A DNA stretch of 6,332 bases, taken from NCBI GenBank assembly GCA_009774055.1, contig VSNB01000183.1, positions 1-6,332 of the forward strand, written 5' to 3'. Below are positions 1 through 4,152 of the stretch, piece after piece. The first letter of the stretch is position 1. Every line of letters begins with the position of its first letter. This DNA comes from Clostridiales bacterium (GTDB lineage Bacteria; Bacillota; Clostridia; Oscillospirales; Oscillospiraceae). A program made the position numbers and the translations under genes. The notes under the pieces are model-generated. The model made no database searches and had not been told where the DNA came from. It saw only the letters and a program-made list of their open reading frames with translations.

Positions 1-315
1 GAACAGCATTTGTTACCGGAGATATTGGATGGATTCCCGATAGGCAGGCATGGCCGGGCCTGTGCTGTGTTGGCGCGATCCATACGGAATTTGAAGAAAA
101 GGGAAAGAAAACCAGTGAATGGCATTACTATATCTCCAGCAGAAAACTGTCTGCACGGGACCTGCTTCATCCCACCCGGATGGAGTGGTCTGTGGAATCT
201 ATGCACTGGCTGTTGGATGTCCATTTTGGTGAGGACTTTTGCCGCATTGAGGATAGAAATGTTCAGAAAAACATCAATATCCTCCGAAAATTTGCCCTAT
301 CCATTGTCAAATCAT

Positions 316-318
316 TTA
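316..318. repeat. Left TTA target-site duplication
   Basis: TTA lies directly outside the left inverted repeat of the fold-back element and matches the TTA directly outside the right one. Collapsing the two copies restores the transposase codons TCA TTT AAA ATG, which supports a true 3-bp duplication. Confidence 0.75.
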
Positions 319-480
319 GAAGCTGTACCAATAGGCGCCGGCACGTATCTTGACGGAAAATGTTTCGTCTGGCTGCGTCAGAAACGCTTGAAATCCGTCA
401 GGATTCCTGCGCGTTTCTTCCTTGCCAGACAAAAAATTTTTCTCGCCAATCTGCATACCGTCACCTATTGGTACAGCTTC
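319..480. mobile_element. 162-bp MITE-like fold-back element inserted in the transposase gene
   Basis: The ends are perfect 17-bp inverted repeats: GAAGCTGTACCAATAGG at 319-335 and its reverse complement at 464-480. The two halves remain complementary inside with mismatches: GTCTGGC 367-373 pairs with GCCAGAC 424-430, GAAACGC 381-387 with GCGTTTC 411-417, and AATCC 392-396 with GGATT 401-405 around a GTCA tip that sits almost exactly at the centre. The whole element can therefore fold into one long imperfect hairpin. TTA flanks both sides. It is too short to encode a transposase, so it must have been moved in trans. The parent family cannot be named from this sequence. Confidence 0.85.
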
Positions 481-483
481 TTA
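481..483. repeat. Right TTA target-site duplication
   Basis: This is the partner of the TTA at 316-318. A TA-only duplication fits less well, because it would leave the two element ends unmatched by one base. Confidence 0.75.
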
Positions 484-642
484 AAATGCGAACTTCCTCC
501 AAACGCCCCCTTTCCCACATCATGTTTGACTGCCTTCTTGAGCCTAACGCTCTTGTCTCTCTTTGGTGTGAAAATTGGTTTCCGTGAATTTCCGGCAGGC
601 GGCATTCCCACTACAAAAGAGCGCATTTACATATATCCAAAA

Positions 643-692
643 CCAGAAAACCGGCGGCGGAGCAGGGCTGCGCCGCCGGAGGCGTTTTCTGG
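643..692 (+). repeat. Long imperfect inverted repeat (hairpin)
   Basis: CCAGAAAA (643-650) followed by CCGGCGGCG (651-659) faces CGCCGCCGG (671-679) and TTTTCTGG (685-692). That gives 17 paired bases with one 5-base bulge (AGGCG, 680-684) and an 11-base loop. It lies just after the transposase remnant. It may be a terminator-like structure protecting the region from IS transcription, but no uridine run follows directly, so the role is unclear. Confidence 0.5.
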
Positions 693-763
693 AGAAGTTT
701 TTAATTTCTATGTTTTATACAAAATATGCCGGTATACTTCTGTTAAAAGCAACGATTTTGCGA

Positions 764-829
764 AAAATATTTGCAAATGTGGGGCGATATTTAAAAAAAG
801 GAGGGATTTATAAAATCAGCAAATATTTT
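764..829. promoter_or_regulatory. Pair of inverted operator-like sites upstream of the operon promoter
   Basis: AAAATATTTGC at 764-774 recurs as its reverse complement GCAAATATTTT at 819-829. The similarity extends outward, with GCAAAATCG-like and GCACACAAAACG-like flanks when both are read in the same orientation. Each copy is itself partly palindromic (ATTTGCAAAT at 769-778; GCAAA-TAT-TTTGC at 819-831). The centres are about 55 bp apart, and both lie upstream of the proposed -35 box. That position would suit an activator such as an AraC-type sugar regulator, but no regulator gene is in the window and this is inference. Confidence 0.4.
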
Positions 830-844
830 GCACACAAAACGTCA

Positions 845-874
845 TTTACAGATATATTTCGTTCATATTATAGT
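845..874 (+). promoter_or_regulatory. Putative sigma-A promoter for the sugar transporter operon
   Basis: TTTACA at 845-850 resembles a -35 box. TATAGT at 869-874 lies 18 bp downstream as a -10 box; an overlapping TATTAT at 866-871 would have only 15-bp spacing. This is the best promoter match in the AT-rich interval and would start a leader of roughly 60 bases before the solute-binding protein gene. Confidence 0.45.
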
Positions 875-885
875 AGAGGCAAATC

Positions 886-919
886 CGCGCCGCCGGTCAT
901 GGATGGACACGCCGGCGCG
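886..919 (+). promoter_or_regulatory. GC-rich hairpin in the leader of the operon
   Basis: CGCGCCG (886-892) pairs with CGGCGCG (913-919). An alternative pairing is CGCCGG (891-896) with CCGGCG (912-917). The hairpin would fall in the 5' untranslated RNA just before the ribosome binding site, and is followed by an A-rich stretch rather than a uridine run. It could affect RNA stability or translation. No known riboswitch class was recognised. Confidence 0.35.
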
Positions 920-943
920 AAAAATCGATGAAGGAGTGGAGTT

Positions 944-2233
944 ATGAGAAAAATTCCCCGTTTGATGGCGGCAGCCCTGACGCTGGCGCTGCTGCTGTCG
1001 CTGGCCGGGTGCGGCTCCTCAGACGGCAAGACACACCTGACCTTCCAGATCTGGGATGTGGCCCAGCGGGACGGCATGCAGGCCATGTGCGATGCCTACA
1101 CCGCCCAGGTAGACCCCAACGTGGTCATCGAGGTCCAGGTTACCAACTGGAGCGAGTACTGGACCAAGCTGGAGGCTGCGGCCGAGAGCAACACCATGCC
1201 CGACATCTACTGGATGCACACCGACCAGATCCTCTACTATGCGGACTTCGGCATCCTGGCGGACCTGACGGACCTCTATGCCGATGAGGACGCCAGCTAC
1301 TACCAGAACCATTTTTCCGACATCTCCATCGGCAACGCCAGCGGCACCGACGGCCGCATTTACGGCATTCCCAAGGACAAGGACAACGTGCTCCTGGTCT
1401 ATAACAAAGAAATGTTTGACGCCGCCGGCGTGGCCTACCCCACTGCGGACTGGACCTGGGACGATCTGACCGACGCCTCCCAGAAGATCTTCGACGCCAC
1501 CGGCAAGTACGGCTACATGGCCTACAACGACGAGCAGCTGGGCTACTGGAACTTCGTCTATCAGAAAGGCGGCTACATACTGGATCCGGAGACGAACATC
1601 CACGCCGGATATACCCAGCCCGCCACTGCGGAAGCCGTTAAGTTCTACGTAAACCTCCAGAAGAACGACTGGTGCCCCGACCAGAACTACTTCGCTGAAA
1701 CCAGCCCCGGCACCGCCTTCTTCTCCGGCATGGGCTGCATGTTCCTGGAGGGCAGCTGGAACCTTCTCAACGAGATGAAGAACTACCCCGACATGGTGGG
1801 CAAGTGGGATATCGCCATGCTGCCCCGGTGCCCCGATCCCGTTTCCGGCGATGGTCGGGGGTCCATTTCCAACGGCCTGTGCTACTCCACCGCCGCAAAG
1901 GGCAAGAACCTGGAGACGGTCAAGGAAGTGCTCCGCTTCTTCGGCAGCGAGGAGGGCCAGCGCATCCAGGGCGAGTCCGGCGCGGCTATTCCCGCCTACC
2001 TGGGCCTGGAGGAAACCTGGTCCAAGTCTTTCGGCGACTTTGACTACATGCTGGACCTGGAGCAGTGCTACGGTCAGTTCGACTACGCCGTCCAGTACAT
2101 CAATAACGCCAGCCGCCGGAAGTGGAAATCCAACGTGGCCGACGAGATGGTCAAGATCTACAACGGCGCTGACATCGACAGCTCCCTGGCGCGGATGCAG
2201 GAGATCGCCGACTATTACGTCACGTCTGACTGA
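944..2233 (+). CDS. Carbohydrate ABC transporter substrate-binding lipoprotein (SBP family 1, UgpB/MalE-like)
   Basis: A 429-residue extracellular solute-binding protein, anchored to the outer face of the membrane, that captures a sugar and delivers it to the permease pair encoded downstream. It begins with basic residues (MRKIPR), a hydrophobic stretch at about residues 7-20 and a lipobox L20-A21-G22-C23, so Cys23 should be lipidated. The mature part has typical family 1 features: LTFQIWDVAQRDG near 32-44, YGIPKDKDNVLLVYNKEMFD at 140-159, a WTWDDLTDA hinge segment near 170-178, and GMGCMFLEGSWNL near 252-264. Many Trp and Tyr residues fit a carbohydrate site. AAGGAG at 931-936 is 7 bases before the ATG, which supports this start. 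The gene is 21 bases ahead of the first permease gene. Substrate cannot be read from the sequence; the nearby alpha-galactosidase points to alpha-galactosides. Confidence 0.93.
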   Translation: MRKIPRLMAAALTLALLLSLAGCGSSDGKTHLTFQIWDVAQRDGMQAMCDAYTAQVDPNVVIEVQVTNWSEYWTKLEAAAESNTMPDIYWMHTDQILYYADFGILADLTDLYADEDASYYQNHFSDISIGNASGTDGRIYGIPKDKDNVLLVYNKEMFDAAGVAYPTADWTWDDLTDASQKIFDATGKYGYMAYNDEQLGYWNFVYQKGGYILDPETNIHAGYTQPATAEAVKFYVNLQKNDWCPDQNYFAETSPGTAFFSGMGCMFLEGSWNLLNEMKNYPDMVGKWDIAMLPRCPDPVSGDGRGSISNGLCYSTAAKGKNLETVKEVLRFFGSEEGQRIQGESGAAIPAYLGLEETWSKSFGDFDYMLDLEQCYGQFDYAVQYINNASRRKWKSNVADEMVKIYNGADIDSSLARMQEIADYYVTSD

Positions 2234-2240
2234 ACGTGAG

Positions 2241-2246
2241 AGGAGG
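2241..2246 (+). promoter_or_regulatory. Ribosome binding site supporting a TTG start
   Basis: AGGAGG lies 8 bases before TTG 2255-2257. No in-frame ATG occurs until residue 21, inside the first membrane segment, so this site decides in favour of the TTG start. Confidence 0.75.
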
Positions 2247-2254
2247 GAATTTTT

Positions 2255-3148
2255 TTGAAGAATAAGATAAAACTGTCTGCCGCCGCCCGGCGGGAGGAGA
2301 ACTGGGGCTGGTTCATGGTGGCGCCCACCATCATCGGCCTGGTGGTGCTGAACCTGTGGCCCTTCGTCCAGACCGTCTACGCCAGCTTCTGCGAGCACCT
2401 GGGCTTCGGTCATTATAAATTCATCGGCCTGAAGAATTACGTGGACATGTTCGGGAACACGGAATTCTGGAAGGCCACCTGGAACACCATCTTCTTCTGT
2501 ATCCTCACCGTGCCGGTGGGTGTGATCCTGGCCCTCTTCGTGGCCATGCTGCTCAACGCCAAGGTGAAGTTCAAGGGAGGCTTCCGCACCCTGTTCTTCC
2601 TGCCACTGGTGTGCGCCCCCGCCGCCGTGGCCATGGTGTGGCGCTGGATCTTCAACGGTGAGTACGGCATCCTAAACCAGATGCTGGGCGCCAAGATCCA
2701 GTGGATCACCGACCCCAAGACCGCTGTGATCGCCGTGGCCATCGTCTCCGTGTGGAGCAGCATCGGCTATGATGCGGTGCTGCTGCTGGCGGGCCTGCAG
2801 AATATCCCCAAGACCCTCTACGAGGCCAACAGCATCGACGGTGCGGGCAAGGTCCGGCAGTTCTTCACCATCACCCTGCCGATGGTTTCCCCCACCATGT
2901 TCTCCGTGCTCATCATGCGCCTGATGGCCTCCATGAAGGTGTACGACCTCATCTATATGATGGCGGACGAAACCAACCCGGCGCTGACGGACATGCAGAG
3001 CCTGATGTACCTGTTCTACCGCTCGTCCTTCGTGGCGGGCGAACGGGGCTACGGCTCCGCCATCGTGGTGTGGACCGTGGGCCTGATCCTTCTGGTGACC
3101 CTCATCCAGTTCTGGGGCCAGAAGAAGTGGGTCACTTACGACATTTAA
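2255..3148 (+). CDS. Sugar ABC transporter permease, MalF/UgpA-like (CUT1)
   Basis: A 297-residue inner-membrane permease that forms the translocation channel with the next gene product and accepts substrate from the lipoprotein encoded upstream. Hydrophobic segments are visible at about residues 18-42, 76-101, 111-132, 156-180, 210-228 and 262-286, which is the six-segment layout of short MalF-type subunits. The EAA loop that docks the ATPase is clear: Y189-E190-A191, G196, and L208-P209 (EANSIDGAGKVRQFFTITLP). The start is TTG, backed by a strong AGGAGG; starting at the later ATG would remove part of the first membrane segment. Length is normal for the family without the large periplasmic loop of E. 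coli MalF. It is followed after 15 bases by the partner permease gene and is surely cotranscribed with it. Confidence 0.93.
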   Translation: MKNKIKLSAAARREENWGWFMVAPTIIGLVVLNLWPFVQTVYASFCEHLGFGHYKFIGLKNYVDMFGNTEFWKATWNTIFFCILTVPVGVILALFVAMLLNAKVKFKGGFRTLFFLPLVCAPAAVAMVWRWIFNGEYGILNQMLGAKIQWITDPKTAVIAVAIVSVWSSIGYDAVLLLAGLQNIPKTLYEANSIDGAGKVRQFFTITLPMVSPTMFSVLIMRLMASMKVYDLIYMMADETNPALTDMQSLMYLFYRSSFVAGERGYGSAIVVWTVGLILLVTLIQFWGQKKWVTYDI

Positions 3149-3151
3149 GAG

Positions 3152-3156
3152 GGAGG
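3152..3156 (+). promoter_or_regulatory. Ribosome binding site favouring the second ATG of the MalG-like gene
   Basis: GGAGG ends one base before ATG 3158, which is too close, but seven bases before ATG 3164, which is near ideal. The downstream start at 3164 is therefore preferred; the protein difference is only Met-Asp. Confidence 0.6.
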
Positions 3157-3163
3157 CATGGAC

Positions 3164-4009
3164 ATGAAAAGTACGGATTCCCTGCGGCGCTCCTACGCCA
3201 TCAACAAATTCTTCACCTATTTCTTCCTGGTCCTGGGCGCGCTGATCATGGTGTTCCCCTTCGCGTGGATGATCCTCACCAGCTCCAAGACCGTTGCGGA
3301 GAGCGTGGCGGTGGACCCCGTGATCATCTTCCCCGCCAAGTGGATGCTGGATAACTTCAAGGATGCCATCGACTCCCTGCCTTTCGGCCGGCTGTACTGG
3401 AACACCACACTGATGGTGTTCTTCCGGGTGATCTGCGCGGTGCTCTTCAGCTCCATGGCGGGCTATGCCTTCGCCAAGCTGAAGTTCCGGGGCAAGAACC
3501 TCCTCTTCGGCATCGTGCTGGTCCAGATGTCCCTGCCCAGCCAGATCTTCATTATCCCCCAGTACCAGATGGTGGCCAAGATGGGCATGGCAAATACGAT
3601 TTTCGCCCTGGTGTTCCCTGGCCTGGTCAGCGCCTTCGGCGTGTTCTTCCTGCGCCAGACCTACATGAGCATCCCCGACGAGGTGGGCGAGGCCGCCTAT
3701 CTGGACGGGTGCAACCAGTGGCAGACCTTCTATAAGGTCATGTTCCCCCTGACGGGGACCTCCGTGGCAGCCCTGACCATCTTCACCGCCGTGTTTGCCT
3801 ACGGCGACCTGATGTGGCCCCTGGTGGTCAACTCCGACCTGAAGATGATGACGCTGTCCTCTGGTCTGTCCACCCTGAAGGGCCAGTTTACCACCAACTT
3901 CCCGGTGCTGATGGCCGGCTCCCTGCTGGCTATGCTGCCGATGATCGTGCTGTACCTGATCTTCCAGCGCCAGTTCGTGGAAGGTATCGCCGGCACCGGC
4001 GGCAAGTAA
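3164..4009 (+). CDS. Sugar ABC transporter permease, MalG/UgpE-like (CUT1)
   Basis: The second membrane subunit of the importer, 281 residues from the preferred ATG (283 if the ATG at 3158 is used). Numbering from 3158, hydrophobic segments lie near residues 17-42, 81-105, 115-133, 146-166, 201-222 and 250-270, the usual six-helix MalG pattern. The EAA motif is E178-A179-A180, then G184, then P197 within a canonical IPDEVGEAAYLDGC block. The C-terminus ends in a Gly-rich GIAGTGGK, similar to other CUT1 MalG-like proteins. It should pair with the MalF-like subunit encoded immediately upstream. No ATP-binding subunit gene follows, so the complex must borrow an ATPase encoded elsewhere. A hairpin starts at its stop codon. 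Confidence 0.93.
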   Translation: MKSTDSLRRSYAINKFFTYFFLVLGALIMVFPFAWMILTSSKTVAESVAVDPVIIFPAKWMLDNFKDAIDSLPFGRLYWNTTLMVFFRVICAVLFSSMAGYAFAKLKFRGKNLLFGIVLVQMSLPSQIFIIPQYQMVAKMGMANTIFALVFPGLVSAFGVFFLRQTYMSIPDEVGEAAYLDGCNQWQTFYKVMFPLTGTSVAALTIFTAVFAYGDLMWPLVVNSDLKMMTLSSGLSTLKGQFTTNFPVLMAGSLLAMLPMIVLYLIFQRQFVEGIAGTGGK

Positions 4010-4030
4010 GAACCTTTATTCACAGGTTCT
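4009..4030 (+). other. Small hairpin at the stop codon of the MalG-like gene
   Basis: AGAACCT (4009-4015) pairs with AGGTTCT (4024-4030) around an 8-base loop, giving a 7-bp stem that begins in the last base of the stop codon. It is followed by AAAATCC, not a uridine run, so it is not a classical terminator. It may help define the 3' end of the operon RNA. Confidence 0.35.
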
Positions 4031-4061
4031 AAAATCCGCTATCTTCTTCTCTCTTTTCCGG

Positions 4062-4095
4062 CAGCCCCGGCGGGCAGAAATGCAGGCCGGGGCTG
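4062..4095 (+). terminator. Terminator-like GC-rich hairpin after the transporter operon
   Basis: CAGCCCCGGC (4062-4071) pairs perfectly with GCCGGGGCTG (4086-4095), a 10-bp GC-rich stem with a 14-base loop. It is followed by TCACTTTAG, so the U-tract is weak. It may terminate or attenuate transcription between the transporter genes and the alpha-galactosidase gene; partial read-through is plausible. Confidence 0.45.
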
Positions 4096-4138
4096 TCACT
4101 TTAGAGACTCAGTTCCTATACGATTGATCTTACGACAC

Positions 4139-4144
4139 AAGGTG
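4139..4144 (+). promoter_or_regulatory. Ribosome binding site of the alpha-galactosidase gene
   Basis: AAGGTG ends 8 bases before ATG 4153-4155. It is the only start with both a good site and an N-terminus that matches the family. No strong promoter boxes were recognised between 4096 and 4138. Confidence 0.65.
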
Positions 4145-4152
4145 ACTGGCCT

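Larger units (their letters stand above)
3..587 (+). pseudogene. ISAs1-family transposase, 3' part, interrupted by a palindromic insertion
   Basis: This is the C-terminal end of a DDE transposase that moves an ISAs1-type insertion sequence; the rest lies left of the window. Frame 3 reads through HYYISSRKL, then MEWSVESMHWLLDVHFGED, then NINILRKFALSIVKSF. This matches the family's C-terminal block, where the Glu of WSVES is the expected third catalytic acid. After codon 315-317 the frame enters a 162-bp inserted element and stops at TGA 351-353, so translation would add 11 foreign residues. The true tail resumes in the same frame at 483 (KMRTSSKRPLSHIMFDCLLEP) and ends at TGA 585-587. Without the insertion the visible part would be 139 codons. 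No terminal inverted repeat of the IS was identified to the right. Family assignment is from remembered motifs; loss of function is inferred from the missing 34-residue tail. Confidence 0.85.
588..943. other. Non-coding AT-rich interval between the IS remnant and the sugar operon
   Basis: No convincing gene is seen on either strand in these 356 bases. Composition is clearly more AT-rich than the operon to the right, apart from two GC-rich hairpins. A strong ribosome-binding-like AGGAGG near 800-805 is not followed by a usable ATG, GTG or TTG at normal spacing. The interval carries the likely control region of the transporter operon, described in separate entries. The right end of the ISAs1 element probably falls in its first part but could not be placed. 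Confidence 0.6.

Noticed and set aside
319..480. Interpretation of the palindromic element as a CRISPR repeat or attachment site
   Set aside because: There is only one copy, with two inverted ends and a short target duplication. There are no regularly spaced direct repeats and no integrase gene nearby.
799..806. Strong Shine-Dalgarno-like AGGAGG in the intergenic region
   Set aside because: No ATG, GTG or TTG opens a plausible frame within normal spacing downstream, so it is not used to call a gene.
10..813. Open frame of 267 codons on the + strand covering the left region
   Set aside because: It is out of frame with the clear ISAs1 motifs and runs through the palindromic insertion and non-coding DNA; no family resemblance.
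575..931. Possible small gene of 118 codons upstream of the operon
   Set aside because: No suitable ribosome binding site at its start, and it reads through hairpins and the promoter-like region. Its Arg/Lys-rich composition looks like translated non-coding DNA.
700..943. Catabolite-response element (cre) upstream of the operon
   Set aside because: No sequence with an acceptable match to the Gram-positive cre consensus was found when reading the region by eye.
1019..2413. Minus-strand open frame of 464 codons opposite the solute-binding protein gene
   Set aside because: It is low-complexity Val/Gly/Leu/His-rich sequence running across a gene boundary, a shadow of the real + strand gene.
4096..4138. 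Promoter directly before the alpha-galactosidase gene
   Set aside because: Only weak TATAC-type and TTTAGA-type matches exist, with poor spacing, not enough to call a promoter.
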